Below are positions 1 through 9,735 of a DNA stretch of 34,133 bases, in pieces. How positions within the stretch are numbered: position 1 is the first letter of the stretch; each line of letters starts with the position of its first letter. The position numbers and the translations under genes are program-made. The stretch covers positions 1 through 34,133 of the forward strand of contig JAUCMV010000032.1 of the NCBI GenBank assembly GCA_030435675.1, read 5' to 3'. The notes under the pieces were generated by a model. The model was not told the DNA's origin, did no database searches, and was given only the letters and a program-made list of their open reading frames with translations. Source of the DNA: Steinernema hermaphroditum (lineage: Eukaryota > Nematoda > Chromadorea > Rhabditida > Steinernematidae).

Positions 1-163
1 GGGGTCAGATGCAGAGCTTTTGGTATGAGCAAGGGCCCTGCTGTCTCGAATTGAAAGTTTTGCAGGAAACTAAGATAGTCCACAGTAATCCCAACGGGAA
101 TAGGCGCGTTCGATCAGGCTCGTGCAGTTCTACAAGATCCAATCATAAAAATGATATGGTACT

Positions 164-336
164 TTGGAGCAGGAGGGTCAGATGCAGAGCTTTTGGTATG
201 AGCAAGGGCCCTGCTGTCTCGAATTGAAAGTTTTGCAGGAAACTAAGATAGTCCACAGTAATCCCAACGGGAATAGGCGCGTTCGATCAGGCTCGTGCAG
301 TTCTACAAGATCCACTGATAAAAATGATATGGTACT
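164..336 (+). repeat. Reference monomer (173 bp) with internal map
   Basis: I use this unit (A-G-1) to fix offsets, with offset 1 at the first t of 'ttggagc'. Offsets 22-51 hold the front and second blocks (A/B/C and G/I/N). Offsets 54-81, starting at 'tctcgaattg', are nearly invariant. Offset 82 is a or, in some G units, g. Offsets 94-112 hold the third block (types 1-5). Offsets 113-150, including 'gcgttcgatcaggctcg', are the most conserved long stretch. Offsets 151-173 hold an A-rich run and the sites of both recurrent deletions. By count the unit has 80 G+C of 173 and 6 CpG, three of them clustered in 'ggcgcgttcg'. This copy has the rarer 'cactgataaaa' form at offset about 150. Confidence 0.95.
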
Positions 337-1547
337 TTGGAGCAGGAGGGTCAGATGCAGAGCTTTTGGTATGAGCAAGGGCCCTGCTGTCTCGAATTGA
401 AAGTTTTGCAGGAAACTAAGATAGTCCACAGTAATCCCAACGGGAATAGGCGCGTTCGATCAGGCTCGTGCAGTTCTACAAGATCCAATCATAAAAATGC
501 TATGGTACTTTGGAGCAGGAGGGTCAGATGCAGAGCTTTTGGTATGAGCAAGGCCCTATCTGTCTCGAATTGAAAGTTTTGCAGGAAACTAAGATAGTCC
601 ACAGGAAATCCAACAAGAGTAGGCGCGTTCGATCAGGCTCGTGCAGTTCTACAAGATCCAATCATAAAAATGCTATGGTACTTTGGAGCAGGAGGGTCAG
701 ATGCAGAACTCTTTGTATGAACAAGGCCCTATCTGTCTCGAATTGAAAGTTTTGCAGGAAACTAAGATAGTCCACAGGAATCCCAACGGGAATAGGCGCA
801 TTCGATCAGGCTCGTGCAGTTCTACAAGATCCAATCATAAAAATGATATGGTACTTTGGAGCAGGAGGGTCAGATGCAGAGCTTTTGGTATGAGCAAGGG
901 CCCTGCTGTCTCGAATTGAAAGTTTTGCAGGAAACTAAGATAGTCCACAGTAATCCCAACGGGAATAGGCGCGTTCGATCAGGCTCGTGCAGTTCTACAA
1001 GATCCACTGATAAAAATGATATGGTACTTTGGAGCAGGAGGGTCAGATGCAGAGCTTTTGGTATGAGCAAGGGCCCTGCTGTCTCGAATTGAAAGTTTTG
1101 CAGGAAACTAAGATAGTCCACAGTAATCCCAACGGGAATAGGCGCGTTCGATCAGGCTCGTGCAGTTCTACAAGATCCAATCATAAAAATGCTATGGTAC
1201 TTTGGAGCAGGAGGGTCAGATGCAGAGCTTTTGGTATGAGCAAGGCCCTATCTGTCTCGAATTGAAAGTTTTGCAGGAAACTAAGATAGTCCACAGGAAA
1301 TCCAACAAGAGTAGGCGCGTTCGATCAGGCTCGTGCAGTTCTACAAGATCCAATCATAAAAATGCTATGGTACTTTGGAGCAGGAGGGTCAGATGCAGAA
1401 CTCTTTGTATGAACAAGGCCCTATCTGTCTCGAATTGAAAGTTTTGCAGGAAACTAAAATAGTCCACAGTAATCCCAACGGGAATAGGCGCGTTCGATCA
1501 GGCTCGTGCAGTTCTACAAGATCCCGTCATAAAAATGCTATGGTACT
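164..1547 (+). repeat. HOR: 692-bp tetramer, two copies
   Basis: Units at 164, 337, 510 and 683 recur as 856, 1029, 1202 and 1375, an offset of 692 bp or four monomers. Codes are A-G-1 (with 'cactgataaaa'), A-G-1, A-I-3, then B-I-2 in copy one. The fourth unit of copy two differs: it is B-I-1 with 'tcccgtcataaa' and 'ctaaaatag'. The duplication therefore holds for about 3.3 units. Reading the - strand, units with 'ttttatcagtgg' lose the usual in-frame tga, which is why an 83-residue open frame appears at 178-429 and 870-1121; I regard it as fortuitous. Confidence 0.88.
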
Positions 1548-1720
1548 TTGGAGCAGGAGGGTCAGATGCAGAGCTTTTGGTATGAGCAAGGGCCCTGCTG
1601 TCTCGAATTGAAAGTTTTGCAGGAAACTGAGATAGTCCACAGGAATCCCAACGGGAATAGGCGCGTTCGATCAGGCTCGTGCAGTTCTACAAGATCCAAT
1701 CATAAAAATGCTATGGTACT

Positions 1721-2931
1721 TTGGAGCAGGAGGGTCAGATGCAGAGCTTTTGGTATGAGCAAGGGCCCTGCTGTCTCGAATTGAAAGTTTTGCAGGAAAC
1801 TGAGATAGTCCACAGTAAATCCAACGGGAATAGGCGCGTTCGATCAGGCTCGTGCAGTTCTACAAGATCCAATCATAAAAATGCTATGGTACTTTGGAGC
1901 AGGAGGGTCAGATGCAGAGCTTTTGGTATGAGCAAGGGCCCTGCTGTCTCGAATTGAAAGTTTTGCAGGAAACTAAGATAGTCCACAGTAATCCCAACGG
2001 GAATAGGCGCGTTCGATCAGGCTCGTGCAGTTCTACAAGATCCAATCATAAAAATGCTATGGTACTTTGGAGCAGGAGGGTCAGATGCAGAGCTTTTGGT
2101 ATGAGCAAGGCCCTATCTGTCTCGAATTGAAAGTTTTGCAGGAAACTAAGATAGTCCACAGGAATCCCAACGGGAATAGGCGCGTTCGATCAGGCTCGTG
2201 CAGTTCTACAAGATCCAATCATAAAAATGCTATGGTACTTTGGAGCAGGAGGGTCAGATGCAGAGCTTTTGGTATGAGCAAGGGCCCTGCTGTCTCGAAT
2301 TGAAAGTTTTGCAGGAAACTGAGATAGTCCACAGTAAATCCAACGGGAATAGGCGCGTTCGATCAGGCTCGTGCAGTTCTACAAGATCCAATCATAAAAA
2401 TGCTATGGTACTTTGGAGCAGGAGGGTCAGATGCAGAGCTTTTGGTATGAGCAAGGGCCCTGCTGTCTCGAATTGAAAGTTTTGCAGGAAACTAAGATAG
2501 TCCACAGTAATCCCAACGGGAATAGGCGCGTTCGATCAGGCTCGTGCAGTTCTACAAGATCCAATCATAAAAATGCTATGGTACTTTGGAGCAGGAGGGT
2601 CAGATGCAGAGCTTTTGGTATGAGCAAGGCCCTATCTGTCTCGAATTGAAAGTTTTGCAGGAAACTAAGATAGTCCACAGGAATCCCAACGGGAATAGGC
2701 GCGTTCGATCAGGCTCGTGCAGTTCTACAAGATCCAATCATAAAAATGCTATGGTACTTTGGAGCAGGAGGGTCAGATGCAGAGCTTTTGGTATGAGCAA
2801 GGGCCCTGCTGTCTCGAATTGAAAGTTTTGCAGGAAACTGAGATAGTCCACAGTAAATCCAACGGGAATAGGCGCGTTCGATCAGGCTCGTGCAGTTCTA
2901 CAAGATCCAATCATAAAAATGCTATGGTACT
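1721..2931 (+). repeat. HOR: 519-bp trimer, two copies plus one unit
   Basis: Units 1721 (A-G-4 with 'actgagatag'), 1894 (A-G-1) and 2067 (A-I-2) recur at 2240, 2413 and 2586. The first unit recurs once more at 2759, and the series then breaks with 2932 (A-G-3). The offset is exactly 519 bp. The preceding unit (1548, A-G-2 with 'ctgagatag') lies outside the pattern. Unit 4316 has the same A-G-4 'tgag' type, a detached relative within the same arm. Confidence 0.88.
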
Positions 2932-4488
2932 TTGGAGCAGGAGGGTCAGATGCAGAGCTTTTGGTATGAGCAAGGGCCCTGCTGTCTCGAATTGAAAGTT
3001 TTGCAGGAAACTAAGATAGTCCACAGGAAATCCAACAAGAGTAGGCGCGTTCGATCAGGCTCGTGCAGTTCTACAAGATCCAATCATAAAAATGCTATGG
3101 TACTTTGGAGCAGGAGGGTCAGATGCAGAGCTTTTGGTATGAGCAAGGCCCTATCTGTCTCGAATTGAAAGTTTTGCAGGAAACTAAGATAGTCCACAGG
3201 AATCCCAACGGGAATAGGCGCGTTCGATCAGGCTCGTGCAGTTCTACAAGATCCAATCATAAAAATGCTATGGTACTTTGGAGCAGGAGGGTCAGATGCA
3301 TAACTCTTTGTATGAACAAGGCCCTAACTGTCTCGAATTGAAAGTCTTGCAGGAAACTAAGATAGTCCACAGGAAATCCAACAAGAGTAGGCGCGTTCGA
3401 TCAGGCTCGTGCAGTTCTACAAGATCCAATCATAAAAATGCTATGGTACTTTGGAGCAGGAGGGTCAGATGCATAACTCTTTGTATGAACAAGGCCCTAT
3501 CTGTCTCGAATTGAAAGTTTTGCAGGAAACTAAGATAGTCCACAGTAATCCCAACGGGAATAGGCGCGTTCGATCAGGCTCGTGCAGTTCTACAAGATCC
3601 AATCATAAAAATGCTATGGTACTTTGGAGCAGGAGGGTCAGATGCAGAACTCTTTGTATGAACAAGGCCCTATCTGTCTCGAATTGAAAGTTTTGCAGGA
3701 AACTAAGATAGTCCACAGTAATCCCAACGGGAATAGGCGCGTTCGATCAGGCTCGTGCAGTTCTACAAGATCCAATCATAAAAATGCTATGGTACTTTGG
3801 AGCAGGAGGGTCAGATGCAGAGCTTTTGGTATGAGCAAGGGCCCTGCTGTCTCGAATTGAAAGTTTTGCAGGAAACTGAGATAGTCCACAGGAATCCCAA
3901 CGGGAATAGGCGCGTTCGATCAGGCTCGTGCAGTTCTACAAGATCCAATCATAAAAATGCTATGGTACTTTGGAGCAGGAGGGTCAGATGCAGAACTCTT
4001 TGTATGAACAAGGCCCTAACTGTCTCGAATTGAAAGTTTTGCAGGAAACTAAGATAGTCCACAGGAAATCCAACAAGAGTAGGCGCGTTCGATCAGGCTC
4101 GTGCAGTTCTACAAGATCCAATCATAAAAATGCTATGGTACTTTGGAGCAGGAGGGTCAGATGCAGAGCTTTTGGTATGAGCAAGGCCCTATCTGTCTCG
4201 AATTGAAAGTTTTGCAGGAAACTAAGATAGTCCACAGGAATCCCAACGGGAATAGGCGCGTTCGATCAGGCTCGTGCAGTTCTACAAGATCCAATCATAA
4301 AAATGCTATGGTACTTTGGAGCAGGAGGGTCAGATGCAGAGCTTTTGGTATGAGCAAGGGCCCTGCTGTCTCGAATTGAAAGTTTTGCAGGAAACTGAGA
4401 TAGTCCACAGTAAATCCAACGGGAATAGGCGCGTTCGATCAGGCTCGTGCAGTTCTACAAGATCCAATCATAAAAATGCTATGGTACT
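2932..4488 (+). repeat. Mixed monomers without a clear local HOR
   Basis: Nine 173-bp units of varied type: A-G-3, A-I-2, C-N-3, C-I-1, B-I-1, A-G-2 ('tgag'), B-N-3, A-I-2, A-G-4 ('tgag'). I see no repeated multi-unit order inside this stretch. Unit 3278 carries 'aaagtcttgcagg' (c at 3346) in place of 'aaagttttgcagg', a rare variant also found in the right arm more than 20 kb away and followed there by the same types of unit (C-I-1, then B-I-1). Confidence 0.8.
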
Positions 4489-5836
4489 TTGGAGCAGGAG
4501 GGTCAGATGCAGAACTCTTTGTATGAACAAGGCCCTATCTGTCTCGAATTGAAAGTTTTGCAGGAAACTAAGATAGTCCACAGTAATCCCAACGGGAATA
4601 GGCGCGTTCGATCAGGCTCGTGCAGTTCTACAAGATCCAATCATAAAAATGATATGGTACTTTGGAGCAGGAGGGTCAGATGCAGAGCTTTTGGTATGAG
4701 CAAGGGCCCTGCTGTCTCGAATTGAAAGTTTTGCAGGAAACTAAGATAGTCCACAGTAAATCCAACGGGAATAGGCGCGTTCGATCAGGCTCGTGCAGTT
4801 CTACAAGATCCAATCATAAAAATTGGAGCGGAGGGGTCAGATGCAGAACTCTTTGTATGAACAAGGCCCTATCTGTCTCGAATTGAAAGTTTTGCAGGAA
4901 ACTAAGATAGTCCACAGTAATCCCAACGGGAATAGGCGCGTTCGATCAGGCTCGTGCAGTTCTACAAGATCCAATCATAAAAATGCTATGGTACTTTGGA
5001 GCAGGAGGGTCAGATGCAGAGCTTTTGGTATGAGCAAGGGCCCTGCTGTCTCGAATTGAAAGTTTTGCAGGAAACTAAGATAGTCCACAGTAAATCCAAC
5101 GGGAATAGGCGCGTTCGATCAGGCTCGTGCAGTTCTACAAGATCCAATCATAAAAATTGGAGCGGAGGGGTCAGATGCATAACTCTTTGTATGAACAAGG
5201 CCCTATCTGTCTCGAATTGAAAGTTTTGCAGGAAACTAAGATAGTCCACAGGAATCCCAACGGGAATAGGCGCGTTCGATCAGGCTCGTGCAGTTCTACA
5301 AGATCCAATCATAAAAATGCTATGGTACTTTGGAGCAGGAGGGTCAGATGCAGAACTCTTTGTATGAACAAGGCCCTAACTGTCTCGAATTGAGAGTTTT
5401 GCAGGAAACTAAGATAGTCCACAGTAAATCCAACGGGAATAGGCGCGTTCGATCAGGCTCGTGCAGTTCTACAAGATCCAATCATAAAAATGCTATGGTA
5501 CTTTGGAGCAGGAGGGTCAGATGCAGAACTCTTTGTATGAACAAGGCCCTATCTGTCTCGAATTGAAAGTTTTGCAGGAAACTAAGATAGTCCACAGTAA
5601 TCCCAACGGGAATAGGCGCGTTCGATCAGGCTCGTGCAGTTCTACAAGATCCAATCATAAAAATGATATGGTACTTTGGAGCAGGAGGGTCAGATGCAGA
5701 GCTTTTGGTATGAGCAAGGGCCCTGCTGTCTCGAATTGAAAGTTTTGCAGGAAACTAAGATAGTCCACAGTAAATCCAACGGGAATAGGCGCGTTCGATC
5801 AGGCTCGTGCAGTTCTACAAGATCCAATCATAAAAA
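4489..5836 (+). repeat. HOR: 334-bp dimer, three copies, interrupted once
   Basis: A 173-bp B-I-1 unit followed by a 161-bp A-G-4 unit occurs at 4489-4822, 4823-5156 and 5503-5836. Between the second and third copies lie two 173-bp units, C-I-2 at 5157 and B-N-4 at 5330. The dimers are not identical: the first and third have 'aaaatgatatgg' and the second 'aaaatgctatgg'. All 161-bp units of the + arm lie in this block. Confidence 0.85.
4662..4822 (+). repeat. 161-bp short monomer subtype (first of 23)
   Basis: Relative to the 173-bp unit, 12 bp are missing near the end: 'aaaaatgatatggtactttg' becomes 'aaaaattggagc'. The next bases also change, from 'gcaggagggtca' to 'gcggaggggtca'. Deletion and linked changes always occur together, which points to a single origin. 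Other + copies start at 4996 and 5676. In the - arm the copies end at 7844, 9043, 9896, 11432, 12449, 13639, 15011, 15518, 17582, 18262, 18596, 19103, 19610, 20290, 20970, 24245, 26655, 27681, 30956 and 31982. The unit that follows in satellite orientation has front C in every case except 4823, which has B. Confidence 0.93.
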
Positions 5837-5948
5837 TTGGAGCGGAGGGGTCAGATGCATAACTCTTTGTATGAACAAGGCCCTATCTGTCTCGAATTGA
5901 AAGTTTTGCAGGAAACTAAGATAGTCCACAGTAATCCCAACGGGAATA

Positions 5949-5952
5949 GGCA
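5949..5952. other. Orientation-switch junction between the two arms
   Basis: The + arm reads '...caacgggaatagg' up to 5950, and the next bases 'catctgaccctcc' are the reverse complement of the monomer front. A normal + unit would continue 'aataggcgcgtt'; a normal - unit would read 'gctctgcatctgacc'. G5950 and C5951 fit both sides, so the join has a 2-bp microhomology and no inserted bases. The left unit breaks at offset about 114-115 and the right one at offset about 21-22, so the junction is not a symmetric palindrome. Pairing 5837-5858 with 5950-5971 gives an imperfect 22-bp stem (three mismatches) around a loop of about 91 nt, and further arm-to-arm pairing lies beyond it. Confidence 0.93.
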
Positions 5953-5971
5953 TCTGACCCTCCTGCTCCAA

Positions 5972-6317
5972 AGTACCATATCATTTTTATGAGTGGATCT
6001 TGTAGAACTGCACGAGCCTGATCGAACGCGCCTATTCCGGTTGGGATTACTGTGGACTATCTTAGTTTCCTGCAAAACTTTCAATTCGAGACAGCAGGGC
6101 CCTTGCTCATACCAAAAGCTCTGCATCTGACCCTCCTGCTCCAAAGTACCATATCATTTTTATGATTGGATCTTGTAGAACTGCACGAGCCTGATCGAAC
6201 GCGCCTATTCCGGTTGGGATTACTGTGGACTATCTTAGTTTCCTGCAAAACTTTCAATTCGAGACAGCAGGGCCCTTGCTCATACCAAAAGCTCTGCATC
6301 TGACCCTCCTGCTCCAA
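5972..6317 (-). repeat. Junction-proximal units with the private 'ttccggttggg' variant
   Basis: The first two complete units of the right arm (ending 6144 and 6317) are type A-G-1 but read 'cctattccggttggg' where other units read 'cctattcccgttggg'. The resulting CCGG lies at 6037 and 6210. The only other copy I find is at 6720, in the unit ending 6827. The variant is absent from the left arm. Unit 6144 also has 'tttttatgagtgg', as does 6827, so 6827 looks like a local duplicate of 6144. Confidence 0.88.
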
Positions 6318-7164
6318 AGTACCATATCATTTTTATGATTGGATCTTGTAGAACTGCACGAGCCTGATCGAACGCGCCTATTCCCGTTGGGATTCCTGTG
6401 GACTATCTTAGTTTCCTGCAAAACTTTCAATTCGAGACAGATAGGGCCTTGCTCATACCAAAAGCTCTGCATCTGACCCTCCTGCTCCAAAGTACCATAG
6501 CATTGGATCTTGTAGAACTGCACGAGCCTGATCGAACGCGCCTATTCCCGTTGGGATTCCTGTGGACTATCTTAGTTTCCTGCAAAACTTTCAATTCGAG
6601 ACAGATAGGGCCTTGCTCATACCAAAAGCTCTGCATCTGACCCTCCTGCTCCAAAGTACCATATCATTTTTATGAGTGGATCTTGTAGAACTGCACGAGC
6701 CTGATCGAACGCGCCTATTCCGGTTGGGATTACTGTGGACTATCTTAGTTTCCTGCAAAACTTTCAATTCGAGACAGCAGGGCCCTTGCTCATACCAAAA
6801 GCTCTGCATCTGACCCTCCTGCTCCAAAGTACCATATCATTTTTATGATTGGATCTTGTAGAACTGCACGAGCCTGATCGAACGCGCCTATTCCCGTTGG
6901 GATTCCTGTGGACTATCTTAGTTTCCTGCAAAACTTTCAATTCGAGACAGATAGGGCCTTGCTCATACCAAAAGCTCTGCATCTGACCCTCCTGCTCCAA
7001 AGTACCATAGCATTGGATCTTGTAGAACTGCACGAGCCTGATCGAACGCGCCTATTCCCGTTGGGATTCCTGTGGACTATCTTAGTTTCCTGCAAAACTT
7101 TCAATTCGAGACAGATAGGGCCTTGCTCATACCAAAAGCTCTGCATCTGACCCTCCTGCTCCAA
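6318..7164 (-). repeat. HOR: 510-bp trimer, one and two-thirds copies
   Basis: Units ending 6490 (A-I-2), 6654 (A-I-2, 164 bp) and 6827 (A-G-1 with CCGG) are followed by 7000 (A-I-2) and 7164 (164 bp), at an offset of 510 bp. The next unit, 7337, is B-I-1 with 'gatcttatagaac' instead, so the series ends there. The 164-bp unit loses the usual tga between 'tttttatga' and 'ttgg', which opens a fortuitous 80-residue frame on the + strand at 6398-6640 and 6908-7150. Confidence 0.86.
6491..6654 (-). repeat. 164-bp short monomer subtype (first of five)
   Basis: Nine bases are missing: 'agcatttttatgattgg' becomes 'agcattgg' on the + strand near 6500-6507. The lost segment is flanked by a direct 'att', so slippage or microhomology-mediated deletion explains it. 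The five copies end at 6654, 7164, 10752, 11942 and 12959. All are A-I-2 and all lie between 6491 and 12959, suggesting one event followed by local spread. The copy ending at 10752 also has 'gaactccacgag' in place of 'gaactgcacgag'. Confidence 0.93.
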
Positions 7165-7337
7165 AGTACCATATCATTTTTATGATTGGATCTTATAGAA
7201 CTGCACGAGCCTGATCGAACGCGCCTATTCCCGTTGGGATTACTGTGGACTATCTTAGTTTCCTGCAAAACTTTCAATTCGAGACAGATAGGGCCTTGTT
7301 CATACAAAGAGTTCTGCATCTGACCCTCCTGCTCCAA

Positions 7338-9735
7338 AGTACCATAGCATTTTTATGATTGGATCTTGTAGAACTGCACGAGCCTGATCGAACGCGCCTA
7401 CTCTCGTTGGATTTACTGTGGACTATCTTAGTTTCCTGCAAAACTTTCAATTCGAGACAGATAGGGCCTTGTTCATACAAAGAGTTCTGCATCTGACCCT
7501 CCTGCTCCAAAGTACCATAGCATTTTTATGATTGGATCTTGTAGAACTGCACGAGCCTGATCGAACGCGCCTACTCTTGTTGGATTTCCTGTGGACTATC
7601 TTAGTTTCCTGCAAAACTTTCAATTCGAGACAGTTAGGGCCTTGTTCATACAAAGAGTTATGCATCTGACCCCTCCGCTCCAATTTTTATGATTGGATCT
7701 TGTAGAACTGCACGAGCCTGATCGAACGCGCCTATTCCCGTTGGGATTCCTGTGGACTATCTCAGTTTCCTGCAAAACTTTCAATTCGAGACAGCAGGGC
7801 CCTTGCTCATACCAAAAGCTCTGCATCTGACCCTCCTGCTCCAAAGTACCATATCATTTTTATGATTGGATCTTGTAGAACTGCACGAGCCTGATCGAAC
7901 GCGCCTATTCCCGTTGGGATTACTGTGGACTATCTTAGTTTCCTGCAAAACTTTCAATTCGAGACAGCAGGGCCCTTGCTCATACCAAAAGCTCTGCATC
8001 TGACCCTCCTGCTCCAAAGTACCATATCATTTTTATCAGTGGATCTTGTAGAACTGCACGAGCCTGATCGAACGCGCCTATTCCCGTTGGGATTACTGTG
8101 GACTATCTTAGTTTCCTGCAAAACTTTCAATTCGAGACAGCAGGGCCCTTGCTCATACCAAAAGCTCTGCATCTGACCCTCCTGCTCCAAAGTACCATAT
8201 CATTTTTATGATTGGATCTTGTAGAACTGCACGAGCCTGATCGAATGCGCCTATTCCCGTTGGGATTCCTGTGGACTATCTTAGTTTCCTGCAAAACTTT
8301 CAATTCGAGACAGCAGGGCCCTTGCTCATACCAAAAGCTCTGCATCTGACCCTCCTGCTCCAAAGTACCATATCATTTTTATGATTGGATCTTGTAGAAC
8401 TGCACGAGCCTAATCGAATGCGCCTATTCCCGTTGGGGTTCCTGTGGACTATCTTAGTTTCCTGCAAAACTTTCAATTCGAGACAGATAGGGCCTTGTTC
8501 ATACAAAGAGTTCTGCATCTGACCCTCCTGCTCCAAAGTACCATAGCATTTTTATGATTGGATCTTGTAGAACTGCACGAGCCTGATCGAACGCGCCTAC
8601 TCTCGTTGGATTTACTGTGGACTATCTTAGTTTCCTGCAAAACTTTCAATTCGAGACAGATAGGGCCTTGTTCATACAAAGAGTTCTGCATCTGACCCTC
8701 CTGCTCCAAAGTACCATAGCATTTTTATGATTGGATCTTGTAGAACTGCACGAGCCTGATCGAACGCGCCTACTCTTGTTGGATTTCCTGTGGACTATCT
8801 TAGTTTCCTGCAAAACTTTCAATTCGAGACAGTTAGGGCCTTGTTCATACAAAGAGTTATGCATCTGACCCCTCCGCTCCAATTTTTATGATTGGATCTT
8901 GTAGAACTGCACGAGCCTGATCGAACGCGCCTATTCCCGTTGGGATTCCTGTGGACTATCTCAGTTTCCTGCAAAACTTTCAATTCGAGACAGCAGGGCC
9001 CTTGCTCATACCAAAAGCTCTGCATCTGACCCTCCTGCTCCAAAGTACCATATCATTTTTATGATTGGATCTTGTAGAACTGCACGAGCCTGATCGAACG
9101 CGCCTATTCCCGTTGGGATTACTGTGGACTATCTTAGTTTCCTGCAAAACTTTCAATTCGAGACAGCAGGGCCCTTGCTCATACCAAAAGCTCTGCATCT
9201 GACCCTCCTGCTCCAAAGTACCATATCATTTTTATCAGTGGATCTTGTAGAACTGCACGAGCCTGATCGAACGCGCCTATTCCCGTTGGGATTACTGTGG
9301 ACTATCTTAGTTTCCTGCAAAACTTTCAATTCGAGACAGCAGGGCCCTTGCTCATACCAAAAGCTCTGCATCTGACCCTCCTGCTCCAAAGTACCATATC
9401 ATTTTTATGATTGGATCTTGTAGAACTGCACGAGCCTGATCGAATGCGCCTATTCCCGTTGGGATTCCTGTGGACTATCTTAGTTTCCTGCAAAACTTTC
9501 AATTCGAGACAGCAGGGCCCTTGCTCATACCAAAAGCTCTGCATCTGACCCTCCTGCTCCAAAGTACCATATCATTTTTATGATTGGATCTTGTAGAACT
9601 GCACGAGCCTAATCGAATGCGCCTATTCCCGTTGGGGTTCCTGTGGACTATCTTAGTTTCCTGCAAAACTTTCAATTCGAGACAGTTAGGGCCTTGTTCA
9701 TACAAAGAGTTATGCATCTGACCCCTCCGCTCCAA
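7338..9735 (-). repeat. HOR: 1199-bp heptamer, two copies
   Basis: Copy one is 7338-8536 and copy two 8537-9735, each six 173-bp units plus one of 161 bp. In coordinate order the codes are B-I-5, C-N-3, A-G-2 (161 bp, 'tgag'), A-G-1, A-G-1 (with 'tttttatcagtgg'), A-G-2 (with 'gaatgcgcc') and a seventh unit with 'cctaatcgaatgcgcc' and 'ttggggttcc'. The seventh unit is B-I-2 in copy one but has a C-N front in copy two, so its front block was exchanged. The 'cctaatcg' pair at about 8410 and 9609 is private to this HOR. Confidence 0.9.

Larger units (their letters stand above)
1..5950 (+). repeat. Left satellite arm, + orientation
   Basis: This arm has 33 complete units starting at 164 and then every 173 bp, except for three 161-bp units starting at 4662, 4996 and 5676. 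The first 163 bases belong to a unit cut by the window edge, and the last unit (from 5837) is truncated after 114-115 bp at the orientation switch. The first bases, 'ggggtcag', match the front that follows a 161-bp unit ('gcggaggggtcag') rather than the usual 'gcaggagggtcag', so the unit just outside the window was probably of the short type. Front block A dominates up to about 3277, and B and C fronts become common after that. Confidence 0.97.

Noticed and set aside
280..295. tRNA B-box-like 'gcgttcgatcagg' in every unit, with T-runs that could act as Pol III terminators
   Set aside because: The core GTTCGAT fits but the following bases do not (CAG in place of TCC), and I found no A-box at a suitable distance. 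A tRNA-derived origin is not supported.
5851..6144. Fold-back sequencing artefact at the orientation switch
   Set aside because: The unit order to the right of 5950 does not mirror the order to the left, and the private variants differ. A scaffolding misjoin between two real arrays is not excluded and is noted in the junction finding.
7401..7420. CENP-B-box-like 'ctcgttggatttcctg' in third-block-5 units
   Set aside because: It matches the left half of the box in part but lacks the essential CGGG on the right and has one mismatch in the TTCG core. Chance similarity is likely.
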